A stretch of 64,000 bases of DNA from Calliopum simillimum (taxonomy: Eukaryota > Arthropoda > Insecta > Diptera > Lauxaniidae): NCBI GenBank assembly GCA_951812925.1, contig OX638372.1, forward strand, positions 43,150,245 to 43,214,244. Reading direction: 5' to 3'. Shown piece after piece: positions 1-10,085 of this stretch. Numbering within the stretch: position 1 is the first letter of the stretch; the number at the start of each line of letters is the position of its first letter. The position numbers and the translations under genes were made by a program. The notes beneath the pieces are model-generated. The model worked only from the letters and a program-made list of their open reading frames with translations, ran no database searches and had not been told where the DNA came from.

Positions 1-387
1 ATCAATTCAACTGCACATATATAAAATTATTTGAAAAAAGTGAACATATTACACTTTTGCTATATGAAGCTATGAGTGTAAAAGTGGCATATCGCACAAA
101 CTGAAACAAACCACTCGAGACAAAACAAGAGAAGTTACATGCGTAATTGTTCACCAAACCTGGCCTACGCGACATCACAAAGGTCAAATGGTTTTATAGC
201 TCTTGGAAAGCCTGAAATAAAATGAGTGGTTGGCATCTTCAATAGGCTGGATCGGTCTCCATACAAAAAATAAAGTTTGGAAAAGCGCCACTTATTTGAA
301 AGCTTACTGTGAGAGCATCTAGGAAACAAAAAAAAATTTTTTTCTACCACTCTAAAAACAGTCAAATTGGTATTTTCCATTGCTTAG
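1..387. other. AT-rich stretch without recognisable gene
   Basis: The short ORFs on either strand resemble no protein family I recognise. I see no terminal repeats or tandem structure before the inverted repeat that begins at 388. Confidence 0.6.
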
Positions 388-659
388 GCAGGTGATGCCC
401 GACATTTAAAATTATATATATCGTCTTAAAAGACATAATTAGGGCTACATTTTTTCTTCAGGTCATTTGGACCTCCGAGGTAATGTCCGACTAGTACGAC
501 CTAGTTTCTTTGATTCGTATCCCTTTAAATGCCATTTTTTCTTTATAAAATTAAAATCTTTAAAAATATATTTACATTTTACCTTAAAAAAGTTTATAAA
601 GGCCCAATTAAGCCCTTTACAACGATATATAATTTTTAAGCATCGGACATCACCTGCCA
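388..659. mobile_element. small fold-back element (MITE-like), GGCAGGTGATG ends
   Basis: The left arm (388-424) begins GGCAGGTGATGCCCGA. The right end (about 621-659), read on the minus strand, begins GGCAGGTGATGTCCGATG. Both continue into matching AT-rich sequence containing ATATATCG, so the two ends form imperfect inverted repeats of about 38 bp around a 195-bp core without coding capacity. This fits a non-autonomous DNA element. I could not find a convincing target-site duplication, so the superfamily is open. Confidence 0.6.
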
Positions 660-1764
660 AAGTTATGGACTAAGAGTGATTTTGGCAGTTTTAATGGTGC
701 TTCACAAAACAAAACTTGTTTCCTGGATACTCTCAAAACCGCTTTGGCGGTTTTTCCAATTATTTTTTCATAGACCTGGTCTAATCCCCACTGATCACTG
801 TCTTCTTGGTAAGCACGCAAGTAATGGCTCACATAGAAACTATAGCTGTAAGAAGGTGGATGAAAGTTTATAACAGTGTTCTAAAACCAGCGCTCCGTGA
901 ACCGGCACCTTTCCGCGTAACAATCAAAGATGTATGACGCCGGTAAGCGAATTTATATATATTGCCGGTTCGCAACTATAAAAAGGTTGAAGATAACTGA
1001 TGTAGAACATCACATCTGTAATTATTTTGCTATTTCTAGGTGTATGTTTATAAGATGGGGTGTAGTTTTCTCGACTTAGTAAACTTAGTCTCCATTTATT
1101 TATACAAAAGAACCTAAGGAAAGAAAAGCTGCAAAGGAAAAATGGTTGGTCGTATTGTGTTCGTATACTTCAATTAATGAAAAAAGAATATTGCATAGTT
1201 TTAGGACTTAAGTTTAATTAAGATTTTCAGTAACTTGCTCAATTTCAACAATTTAAGGAAACTTTGTTGAAGTGAATATATACGTATCTTCTTTCTATCT
1301 TACTTAGTTGGAAAAAAAAATCTCAGAGAAATGATCTCTATGAATGAAATGTAGCGTACGTCGAAAAATTTAAAACAATATATTGCACTTAATGATTGAT
1401 CATCAAATGGCGGAGCTATAGGTACATATTGAGGGATCGGAAAAAAAATTGTTTGGATGGGGGTCGATACCCAACTCTGTTTAACCCAAAGGTCCTCGCA
1501 CTCCAGTTTTTTTATGTGTAGTTAATCACAAAGAGCCAAATATACGGAAAAATTTCTTTTTAAATTTGGTCAACGAGTTGTTCGAATTTCCGGGCAGAGT
1601 TTCGGTTATCAAATGGTCTTCACATTGTTTTTGAATCAAAAGAATTTTGACAAAAATTAATTTAAAGACCAAGTATGCAGTACGTTTACCGTCTGTTTAT
1701 AGCATCAACAATTATGGAAAATTCAAGCTAATTGCGTTGACGAGATATTCAGGCATGTTCCACA
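660..1764. other. gene-free region with repeat fragments
   Basis: No plausible protein. At 767-783 there is CATAGACCTGGTCT, which resembles the ends of the MITE at 8679-8825 and may be a solitary end. At about 1440-1500 the minus strand reads GGGTATCGACCCCC followed by a T run, which resembles a tRNA T-arm/B-box and may be SINE debris. The rest is unassigned AT-rich DNA. Confidence 0.45.
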
Positions 1765-1973
1765 ATCCGATACACTTCGGAATCGGAATAACATCAATCT
1801 TTAAGAGCTCTGCATTGCAGCAAATAATATTGAATTGGATTTGTATTTCAACAAATAAAATTTGCCGATGGTTCCTATTCGATTTACCAAAACATAAATC
1901 CGATTTGGTGTTAATTATTGAAATGTGGAGCTCTTGAAGATTGCTTTCATTCCGATTCCGAAGTGAATCGGAT
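1765..1973. repeat. inverted repeat with 46-bp arms
   Basis: Left arm 1765-1810 starts ATCCGATACACTTCGGAATC and ends GAGCTC. Right arm 1928-1973 starts GAGCTC and ends GATTCCGAAGTGAATCGGAT. The arms are near-perfect reverse complements separated by about 117 bp. Each arm also holds its own short palindrome (ATCCGAT-CACTTCGGAATCGGA). This may be a MITE or a cruciform-forming repeat. The 96-codon ORF crossing it is not credible. Confidence 0.6.
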
Positions 1974-2487
1974 TTCAGAACTTGCTTTATTGTATTTTAT
2001 AGAATTCTTTTCGAAGTTTTTATTAAAAAAGTGAATTTCTACGTAGAGATGCATTAAATAAAAGCTAAAAAAGTCAGTTTCAATGTAAATTTTGATGCTG
2101 AAACCGATTTCAGTTAAGAATGACTCTATTGCTTCTAGCTTTTGACGAAGCCTAACCTAGAAGTTAAGTTTTTCAATATTTTTAAGCTTACATAACGGTA
2201 CTAGTACAGTGCTTAGCCATAAAATCTTATACTACTATTTGAAACACTATTCTTTTACTTCAAATCCCGGTTTGGACTACATCCATACGTTTTTTCTTCT
2301 TTCACTTCGCCGACAATTATCGAATATAGAATTTGGTTCAGATTAGATAACCCTTAAGTCTGCCTATAAGTCGTTGAAAAATAAAAGCATACTTTATATG
2401 GGAAAATTTTGTTTTTATAATCAAATGTCTTATATTTAAGCAACTAAAATTAATATTCCTTATATGCTTAAGATTGAAATCGTTTGT
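1974..2487. other. gene-free AT-rich sequence
   Basis: Nothing recognisable on either strand. It is the left flank of the hAT-type insertion and ends at the target-site duplication at 2488-2495. Confidence 0.6.
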
Positions 2488-2690
2488 AAAAGGATCAGTG
2501 GCGGATCCAGCGCTATCAAGAGGGGGGCCGATTGACCACATTTTTAGACTCTTCATCAGATTTTTTTCATACTTCAGGAAATAAAGGGTGTTTTTTTTTA
2601 GAGGTATAGAACTTCGAATTGAAATAAAACACAAGAAAATCGTTTTAATGTCCATCAATTTAGCTTTATTGGAAGGATAATTTTATGCCA

Positions 2691-3053
2691 TTAATGTTTA
2701 AATATGATTTCGGGCATGTGGCCGCCGCGGCTGGCTCGAATAAAGCCAATTCTACAGGTCCAATTTTCAACCACTTTATCGAGCATATGGGGCCGTATGT
2801 CGGCAATAACGCCACGAATGTTGGCTTCCAAGTCCCCTAACGTTTCTGGTTTGTTGGCGTAGACAAGCGACTTCACATATCCCCAAAGAAAATAATCCAA
2901 TGGTGTCAAATCACACGATCTTGGTGGCCAATTGACAGGTCCATTCCGCGAAATTATGCGCTCATCGAATGTTTCCTTCAATAAATCGATTGTGACGTGC
3001 GCTGTGTGGCATGTAGCGCCGTCTTGTTGGAACCACAACTCATCCACATTCAT
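2691..3053 (-). pseudogene. mariner transposase, C-terminal half (DD41D)
   Basis: The fragment carries the second catalytic aspartate in WFQQDGATCHTA and the third in RSCDLTPLDYFLWG. Counting to the PLD aspartate gives 41 intervening residues. A C-terminal helical tail ends EIIFKH before a stop. It is cut from its N-terminal half by the RTE at about 3060. Homologues I know of have roughly 12 more residues between RYRAM and the DELWF block, so a small deletion occurred at or before the retrotransposon insertion. In a working mariner this part completes the catalytic triad that cuts and joins the element ends. Here it is dead. Confidence 0.85.
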
Positions 3054-3059
3054 GCTATC

Positions 3060-6000
3060 CTGCGGGTAAGGGGTCAGAATATGCCCGAGGTAAGCATGCC
3101 TGTCGTAAAAGGCGACTAAAAGCGGGTGACCAGCCAGGGTGTGGAAGGGTGTAGCGTTGGACAGCGTTGCGCCTCGAAAGAAAAACCCACAATGCCCGTT
3201 ACTGGCACTGACAAGGCGAGTCGATGCCGCCTTAAAATAAGCATCTTGTCGAAATCCTGAAGCGTCTGATCCAGAGTGGGCGGCTCCCAGGTCAGCGTCT
3301 GTTCCATATTGGACGGCTGAAATTAAAAGTGAATTTGGCCACTATATTTGCAGCGCTTGCCGGATCCAGCTTTAAGCTTATAACTTACTGCGTGGGGCGT
3401 TGCCGAGAAGATTATACTAATGAAGCATGGATCGGAAAACGATGGGAAATAACTCTCCAAGTGGTACCCACCAGAGTGTGGTTAATCCACCTGCCTCGGC
3501 AGCATGCACATCGGATTTGGAGGTGCAAGAAACATGCATAGTTAGGAATGATTCTCCTATAACTGGAACCAATATGGTTTCTCAAAATTTTAAAATCCTT
3601 TCGATGAAAACTCGAACACGCATCGGCTCTTGGAATGTCCGAACTCTAAATGAACCAGGCAAAATACACCAAGCCGTTAGAGAACTCCACAAATTCAACC
3701 TTGAGATATTGGGATTAAGCGAGTGTAGATGGAACGGTGCCGGCGAATATGTACTTCCTGACGGCGAAAAATTTCTATACTCCGGTAGATCGCAAGATGA
3801 CATCCACAGGGATGGAGTTGGATTTTTGCTAAGTAAAACTGCAGTAAAGGCAGTAATGGAATGGAAACCTGTAAACGAAAGACTCATTTGGTGCAGATTT
3901 CGAACCCCCGCAAGAAATATTACCATCTTCCAAGCATACGCGCCCACAGAGTTGGCAGAGAGAGAAACCAAAGATGAATTCTACAGCCAGCTCGCTGCAG
4001 CAATAAACAGTGCTCACAAGAACGACATCATAATGGTTATGGGCGATTTGAATGCCAAAGTAGGCTCAGAAAACCTTAACCTAGAGCACGTGATTGGAAG
4101 ACATGGCTTGGGTGCGAGAAACGACAATGGAGAGCTTCTCATTGACGCCTGCAATACAGCCGGTCTTGTCGTTGGAGGTACGCTATTCCCACACAAAAAA
4201 TGCCATAAAGCTACTTGGGTGTCTCCAAACAACACCACTGAAAACCAAATCGACCACTTCTGCATTAGCAGAAAATGGAGAGGGAGTCTTCTGGACGTAC
4301 GAGTAAAGAGGGCCGCTGACATAGGCTCCGACCACCATCTTCTCGTCGCGGTCATTCGACTAAAACTTGCCGCTAATAAACGTCCCAGCGAACAATCTGT
4401 AGCAAAAAAATTCGACGTGCTTAAGCTTAAGAACGATGAGGTACGCAGATCTTTCGTAGAAGAACTTAAAACAGTTCCGTTCGATTGTGGTGGAAGTATT
4501 GAAACATCATGGAGGGCCGCTAAGGCTGCGTTCTTAAACTCCAGTGAAAAAATACTTGGGTTTCGACCCTCGAACAAGAAGCACTGGATGAGCGAGGAAA
4601 CGTGGGGTCTTGTCGAAAAAAGAAGAAGCGCGAAAAAACTGAGAGACGACGCTAAAACTAGAGCGCAAAAGAACGTCGCCGAAAAGGTCTTTAACTCTCT
4701 CAATAAAGAAGTCAGGCGATCGTGCAGACAAGACAAAAGAAGAATGTATAACGACCTCGCGAGCGAAGCCGAAAGCGCTGCAAATGCTCAAAATCTCAGG
4801 CAGCTTTACGATATCACCCGCAGATTATCAGGCAGAAAACTCCAACAGAGCCGCCCTATCAAAGACAAAAACGGAAATCTCTTAACATCTGCAGACGACC
4901 AACTAAACAGATGGAAAGAGTATTTTTGCGATATACTAAATCCCATGTCTACCACATCCCTGCTACCAGAATCACCAACTACAACTGCCGCAATGACTCG
5001 CAGTAGTAGTCGAATACAAACACCGCCGCCTACAATTGATGAAATTGTGAAAGCTATCCAAAGCATGAAAAACAACAAGGCCGCCGGTATAGATCAAATA
5101 ACAGCTGAACTGCTAAAGGCATGCCCCGTAACATCAGCTAAAATTCTCCATCCTCTGCTCAACAAAATCTGGAGTGAAGAGCGTTTGCCAGAAGATTGGC
5201 TACATGGCATGTTAGTCAAATTACCGAAAAAAGGTGACCTAAGCGAGTGCCGAAACTATAGAGGCATCACCTTGCTCTCAGTTCCATCAAAAGTACTGAC
5301 GAAAGTGCTTCTGAGCAGGGTAAGCGAAAAACTTGATTCAGCCATTCGAAAGCAGCAAGCAGGATTCCGGCGAAACAGATCATGCGTGGATCAAATCAAC
5401 ACGCTCAGAATAATTGTCGAACAATCATGCGAGTGGCGTGCTGCACTTCAACTTGTCTTCGTTGACTATAGCACTGCCTTTGACAGTGTCTCCCGAGAAA
5501 ACATCTGGGCGTCACTGCAACGAAGAGGTATTGCCGCAAAGGCCATAAACTTAGTACGTGCACAATATGAAGGCTTTAAATGCAGTGTGTTACACAACGG
5601 GTTGTTGTCACCGACATTCACCACTAATTCAGGCGTACGACAGGGGTGTTTACTATCACCATCACTCTTCCTTATCGTTCTTGATGATATCCTAGATAAA
5701 GCTCTTAATAAGGCCAAAAGGGGTATTCAATGGAACTTTACCGAACATCTGGAAGATCTCGACTACGCTGACGACATCTGCCTCTTATCGTCCAAACATT
5801 CAGATATGCAAAGCAAAATTGAAGACCTTGTCTTGGAATCACAAAAGGCCGGCCTAAAAATCAACGTATCCAAGACTAAAAGCATGAAGCTAAACGCAAG
5901 CAATGACATGACGTTTAAAGCTGGCAGTGATGACATCGGAAACGTCGATAGCTTCACGTATCTAGGCAGCATTATCTCCATGGATGGTGGAGCAAAAGAG

Positions 6001-6562
6001 GATATCAACTCAAGAATAGCAAAAGCAAAAGGCGCGTTTGCTCAACTGAACAAAATATGGTCTTCATCCGTTATATCCACCAAAACGAGAGTGCGCATTT
6101 TTGATTCGAATGTGAAATCGGTTTTGTTATATGGGTGCGAAACATGGCTTGTTACTGAACAACTAACAAACAAGCTGCAAGTATTCGTCAACAAATGCTT
6201 AAGGCGTATATTAAAGGTTTGGTGGCCTCGCACTATATCAAATGCCGAGCTACATCAAAAATGCAAACAGAAGGCTATAGCAAACGAGATCAAGCTGCGC
6301 AAATGGGGATGGATTGGTCACACTCTCCGGAAACCACACAGCGAAGTTTGTCGCCAGGCCCTTGAGTGGAATCCACAAGGCAGTAGAGGACGTGGTAGAC
6401 CCAAAACCAACTGGAAAAGGTCGTTGGAAAAGGAAATCCAAGAATCGGGAAAATCGTGGCAAGAGATCAAAGTCATCGCAAGGGATCGTGACAAATGGAG
6501 AGATTTCATATTGGCCCTATGCTCCTCCTAGGAGTTAAAGGAGAATACATACATACATACAT
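3060..6562 (+). mobile_element. RTE-like non-LTR retrotransposon, copy 1, apparently full length
   Basis: The copy starts near 3060 with CCTGCGGGTAAGGGG. It has a 5' leader of about 370 bp, one long ORF (3427-6531), a very short 3' UTR and a tail of ATAC repeats (about 6544-6562). The tetranucleotide tail and short 3' UTR suit RTE-type elements. Copy 2 lies at 22214-25717, and I counted about a dozen substitutions between them. It sits inside the mariner. A duplication of CATG (left before CTATCC, right at the end of the tail) is possible but not certain, and there may instead be a small target deletion. Confidence 0.85.
3427..6531 (+). CDS. RTE-like endonuclease/reverse transcriptase polyprotein, copy 1
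   Basis: This 1034-residue protein would nick chromosomal DNA and copy its own RNA into the nick. An apurinic-type endonuclease occupies about residues 58-310: GSWNVRTL, the glutamate in LGLSECRW, MGDLNAK near 206, IDHF, and the catalytic GSDHH near 300. The reverse transcriptase follows at about 540-850: NNKAAGIDQIT, AGFRRNRSC, motif A FVDYSTAFD near 677, motif B SGVRQGCLLSP, motif C YADD near 779, and FTYLG. The C-terminal region ends with a basic GSRGRGRPKTNW stretch. No catalytic residue is missing and there is no internal stop. The first Met is used; a Met near residue 58, just before the endonuclease, is an alternative. A 70-codon ORF (3329-3541) in another frame overlaps the start and could be the small upstream ORF seen in some RTE elements. 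The large antisense ORFs are shadows. Confidence 0.93.
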   Translation: MDRKTMGNNSPSGTHQSVVNPPASAACTSDLEVQETCIVRNDSPITGTNMVSQNFKILSMKTRTRIGSWNVRTLNEPGKIHQAVRELHKFNLEILGLSECRWNGAGEYVLPDGEKFLYSGRSQDDIHRDGVGFLLSKTAVKAVMEWKPVNERLIWCRFRTPARNITIFQAYAPTELAERETKDEFYSQLAAAINSAHKNDIIMVMGDLNAKVGSENLNLEHVIGRHGLGARNDNGELLIDACNTAGLVVGGTLFPHKKCHKATWVSPNNTTENQIDHFCISRKWRGSLLDVRVKRAADIGSDHHLLVAVIRLKLAANKRPSEQSVAKKFDVLKLKNDEVRRSFVEELKTVPFDCGGSIETSWRAAKAAFLNSSEKILGFRPSNKKHWMSEETWGLVEKRRSAKKLRDDAKTRAQKNVAEKVFNSLNKEVRRSCRQDKRRMYNDLASEAESAANAQNLRQLYDITRRLSGRKLQQSRPIKDKNGNLLTSADDQLNRWKEYFCDILNPMSTTSLLPESPTTTAAMTRSSSRIQTPPPTIDEIVKAIQSMKNNKAAGIDQITAELLKACPVTSAKILHPLLNKIWSEERLPEDWLHGMLVKLPKKGDLSECRNYRGITLLSVPSKVLTKVLLSRVSEKLDSAIRKQQAGFRRNRSCVDQINTLRIIVEQSCEWRAALQLVFVDYSTAFDSVSRENIWASLQRRGIAAKAINLVRAQYEGFKCSVLHNGLLSPTFTTNSGVRQGCLLSPSLFLIVLDDILDKALNKAKRGIQWNFTEHLEDLDYADDICLLSSKHSDMQSKIEDLVLESQKAGLKINVSKTKSMKLNASNDMTFKAGSDDIGNVDSFTYLGSIISMDGGAKEDINSRIAKAKGAFAQLNKIWSSSVISTKTRVRIFDSNVKSVLLYGCETWLVTEQLTNKLQVFVNKCLRRILKVWWPRTISNAELHQKCKQKAIANEIKLRKWGWIGHTLRKPHSEVCRQALEWNPQGSRGRGRPKTNWKRSLEKEIQESGKSWQEIKVIARDRDKWRDFILALCSS

Positions 6563-6565
6563 GGC

Positions 6566-7241
6566 TCTATACCGGTCTCCATTAACGGTAACTGACTCTC
6601 CAGCATTATTTCGGAAGAAGTATGGCACAATGACTCCACCAGCCCATAGAGCACACCAAACAGTCAGTTTTTGTGGATGTAATGGCGTCTCAAGGGTCTC
6701 ATGTGGATTCTCTTCACTCCAAATGCGGCAATTTTGCTTGTTGACGTAGCCATTTAACCAAAAATGAGCCTCATCACTGAACAAAATTTTGCGATGAAAA
6801 TCAGCATCGACATCAATCTCATTTTTGGCCCATACACCAAAATCACGACGCATTGCATGGTCTCGCGGCTTGCACAAGCTGGATCTTGTAAGGTCGCAAG
6901 CCAAGATCTTTGCGCAAAACCTTCCATAAAGTTGATGGACAAAGCTCCAATTGCTGTGCACGGTGGCGAATCGATTCATTCGGGTCCTCTTCAACATTTT
7001 GCTCTACAGCGGCAATTGTTTCTTCGGTGCGCACTGTTCGACGTCTCTGCGGATGCGTATTATCACATAGAGTAAACGTAGTGCGAAAACGATCCATGGT
7101 TAACCGAATTAATTGCTCTGATGGACGATTATGTCGACCATAAAATGGACGGAGCTTGCGGTAAACTTCGCGAACTGAACCATTATTTTCGAAATAAATT
7201 TGCACGATTTGCAAGCGTTGTTCTTTTGTCAACCTGCTCAT
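6566..7241 (-). pseudogene. mariner transposase, N-terminal half (DD41D)
   Basis: Reading starts at MSRLTKEQRLQIVQ (Met at 7239-7241). It gives a helix-turn-helix DNA-binding region through about residue 110, with a second recognition motif around LELCPSTLWKVLRKDLGL. A frameshift near 6870 moves the frame from KIQLVQ to DHAMRRDFGVW. The rest runs through the first catalytic aspartate in FSDEAHFWLNGYVNKQN and stops at NGDRYRAM, where the RTE begins. The frameshift and the insertion each destroy the gene. The other half is at 2691-3053. Confidence 0.85.
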
Positions 7242-7804
7242 GATGAAATGGCAAACCAAACTGAACATAAATGACATTGTTCAAGATGATTTTTCAATTC
7301 TAAATCCCCACTTTGAATTCGAAACCTTAATAACTCTCTAAAATTTCCCTCGTTAATAAGGCTATCAGAAGTATTAAAGTTTAATTTTCATCGTCACTAT
7401 TACCTCGAAAAGGTAGACCTTGTCTACCAAGATAATTTATGTATTCAACTATTCGTCTTAAATGATTTCGATTTTTCCTGTTTCAATCTCTCATTATCGA
7501 CTTGATTGACAATATCTAAATTTGGGTTTTCAATAACTGTTAAGAATTGTTTCGCAGACATTAGAGACTAGCAAGTAGATATTTTACTGTAAGTACGATA
7601 AATATTATTTTATAGTGAATTACTAATAATTAATATTTATTAATAATTAATATTTCTATCTTATTTAAATATATAATAATCTGTATTATTATATTATATT
7701 ATTATACATTTAAAAAAAAAGCAGAATGTTTTCGAAATCTTTACATATAATTTAAAAAAAAATTTAATCACTTGGTTTGAGAGGGATCCGCCACTGAAAA
7801 GGAT

Positions 7805-8672
7805 TTTCTATTAGCCGTTAATTATGGGAAAGGGCTTAGTGGAAACTTTTTTGGCCCGGAAATCATGGGTCGAAGCAACTTTCACTTTTTGTTGCATACG
7901 CTTCATAAGGACTAATTTTTAGTTGTCTTTTTTATGTCGCTTTTTGGAAATATTGTTTAGTTTTAGAAATTTGTTTGGGATGTTTGGGAAACTAAATGTC
8001 ATGTACTCGTATATTTAAAAAACAAAATTATTAAATTTCGTATTATAATAAAATGGAAAAGGAACTGCAGTATAAACATGCATTTTGAATGTTTGGAAAC
8101 TGACAAAAAAATCAGAAAATTATTCAAATATTTACATAAGAATCACACAAAAGTCTGTATATTCGTTTCTTACTTGATTGTTGTATAAATACGACATTGC
8201 TACAATGTAACATTTCATATAAATTCTCGACGGAAGTGTGCAAGAGACACATCTCTTGCATTGCCCTTGTTGTCGTTCAGATACAATTTCTGCGTTAGAA
8301 ACTACGGATATGTAAATGCTGTGAGACATGTTTGTGTCATAAAATACAAACATGCATTACACAAGCACCAATACCAAAAGCAACAGTAACAGAGATATCT
8401 TTTACGACTATGTAGTTGTTACCAGTGATTTCTTTTTGATGAAATTACACGTAACTGCTAGGAAAATCTGTGAAAGCAAAGCAGAAATTATTTAAACTCT
8501 GCTTTATTATATCCTTGGATATAATTAACTTTACTTTATGTGCTTTGGGAGTTAATTGTTATAATATTATCAATGCTTTTTGAACTATTGTATATCGACT
8601 TGTCGAAACTTTTCAAAGTATTTCAAAATCTTTTTTGACTTTTTTATTAAATTTTTTTTTCTGTAATATTCG
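7805..8672. other. gene-free AT-rich sequence
   Basis: Right flank of the hAT nest. No plausible protein, RNA gene or terminal repeats seen. Confidence 0.55.
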
Positions 8673-8678
8673 ACATAT

Positions 8679-8825
8679 GTGACCTGATCTATGAAAAGGG
8701 TGTCAAAAAAAAATGTCCCAATTTTTACCAATTCGCATAGAATTGACGTTTAGTAGTTGTTTTCCAACTGTTTTCTCGAAAACTTATTTTCGCACGTAAG
8801 CCCTCTTTTCATAGACCAGGTCACA
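8679..8825. mobile_element. 147-bp MITE with 6-bp target duplication
   Basis: The ends are inverted repeats: GTGACCTGATCTATGAAAAG on the left, and GTGACCTGGTCTATGAAAAG read on the minus strand from the right. ACATAT is repeated exactly on both sides (8673-8678 and 8826-8831). The 147-bp body codes for nothing. The end CATAGACCTGGTCT near 770 suggests another, damaged copy. The 6-bp duplication does not by itself fix the superfamily; it may be part of a longer diverged duplication. Confidence 0.75.
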
Positions 8826-8990
8826 CATATCGATTTTTGATATTTTTATAAATTACTTAATGCCAATTGAATATTAGCTTGTTTTAATATAGGTACTATT
8901 CGAACACTATCCAATACTTCCTTTACAAAATCTACAGGACTCATCGAAGTAACATAAAATGTGCGTGGTTTTCATTTTTAGCTTAGATAA

Positions 8991-9732
8991 CACAGGTTTA
9001 CAAAAAAAATAAATATATGTCATATGGAGGTCAAAATGGGGTTCTTGTGTCGTTTAGTGATAAATTCGCTAAAATTCTGAAACTAATTTTTTATCATTGA
9101 ACTCTTAGAATTTAAAAAGAATATGTGATCAAAAAGGGTATCTCGGACCTAGTTTCGGAGATATAGCCATCGGAAGATCCGGATATATCTTCTATGAAGC
9201 TATAAGTTGGGAGCCCCTGGATGGATTTGGAAAATATTGGTATCATATGAAAGGTATTTTGTTGTTGTTTTTGATCTATTTGTTGTTGTAATTGAAAAAT
9301 TTCAAAAAAGTTCATGCCTCGAAAACTATGAATCCAATTGAAAATGTTCTCAAAACATTTTTATAGGCTGTCAAAATATCTTTCATATGACACCAATATT
9401 TTACATATCCATCCAGGGGTTCCCAACTTATTGCGGTTTTCATATAAGATATATCCGGATCTTCCGATGGCTATATCTCCGAAACTAGGTCCGACATACC
9501 CTTTTGGATCACATATTCTTTTTAAAGTCTAAGGACTCAATGATAAAAAATTAGTTCCAAAATTTTCGCGAATTTATCACTAAACGTCACATGACTGACC
9601 TCCATATGACCTTGAAATATTTTTTCTCGGACTTTCTGGAAAAAACTGGACGTCAAAGTCCTTAGGAAATACATAGTCTGGTCAAAACGCCATGACATTT
9701 ATTTTTTTTTTTTTTTTTTTTGTAAACCTGTG
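8991..9732. mobile_element. fold-back element, CACAGG-type ends (742 bp)
   Basis: The left terminus CACAGGTTTACAAAAAAAAT mirrors the right terminus ...TTTTTTTGTAAACCTGTG. The arms (about 8991-9264 and 9380-9732) are imperfect inverted repeats. Both contain CGGATATATCTT-type and CGATGGCTATATCTCC-type blocks. The loop of about 115 bp is non-coding. Flanks are TAA on the left and TAT on the right. The CACAGG + NNN + ACAAAAA end design recurs at 19192-19738 and 63728-64000, although the internal arms differ. The short ORFs here are mirror images of one another and not genes. Confidence 0.8.
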
Positions 9733-10054
9733 TATCAGAAAATAATTTCTGAACAACTTAACAAGCATTTAAGGTATCTTAGAGCACAGATCTACACTCG
9801 AATATCTACCAATAAAGATTTTTGGAATTTCAACTTTAAAGGCCCAAACTTTAAAGTTGAAATTTTAAATTTGTTTCCCTAGTTTTTGACTTTGACAGCC
9901 ATTTGAGTATGAAAAAGGTCCCATTAACATAGCATTTTATAATCTTTTTAGGGAACTCTCGTTAAATTCCTTTAATTTAGTGTTACATTTATGATACCAA
10001 TTTGTTGATTTCAGGTCAAACAAAATACTTAACCAACAGATTCTTTATGCTTTG

Positions 10055-10085
<31 letters not shown>

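Larger units (their letters stand above)
2584..7328 (-). mobile_element. mariner element (DD41D spacing), split by an RTE insertion
   Basis: Transposase fragments on the minus strand flank the RTE and together make one mariner-type protein. The 3' terminal region on the plus strand starts AAGGGTGTTTTTTTTTAGAG after a TA at 2582-2583. The opposite end is diverged and is placed near 7328 next to a TA. Excluding the RTE the element is about 1.25 kb, usual for mariner. The spacing between the second and third catalytic aspartates is 41 residues, the spacing described for the rosa group of tephritid mariners. The exact right boundary is uncertain. Confidence 0.75.
2496..7796. mobile_element. hAT-type non-autonomous element, outer shell of a triple nest
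   Basis: Both ends carry the 13-bp terminal inverted repeat CAGTGGCGGATCC (2496-2508 and 7784-7796). An exact 8-bp duplication AAAAGGAT flanks it (2488-2495 and 7797-7804). CAGTGG termini, a G-rich subterminal stretch and 8-bp duplications are typical of hAT elements. Removing the nested mariner leaves only about 560 bp of its own sequence (2496-2583 and 7329-7796) without a transposase, so it is a MITE-sized non-autonomous copy. It inserted first; the mariner and then the RTE followed. Confidence 0.85.

Noticed and set aside
4014..4736. 240-codon antisense ORF (same at 23170-23892)
   Set aside because: It lies opposite the RTE endonuclease/linker coding sequence, is identical in both copies because the DNA is, and resembles no protein.
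2691..7241. Two separate mariner genes flanking the RTE
   Set aside because: The fragments are the complementary N- and C-terminal halves of one transposase on the same strand, interrupted by the RTE.
9112..9532. ORFs on opposite strands at 9112-9315 and 9338-9532 with similar sequence (DISGSSDGYIS / YPDLPMAISPK)
   Set aside because: They are mirror translations of the two arms of a fold-back element.
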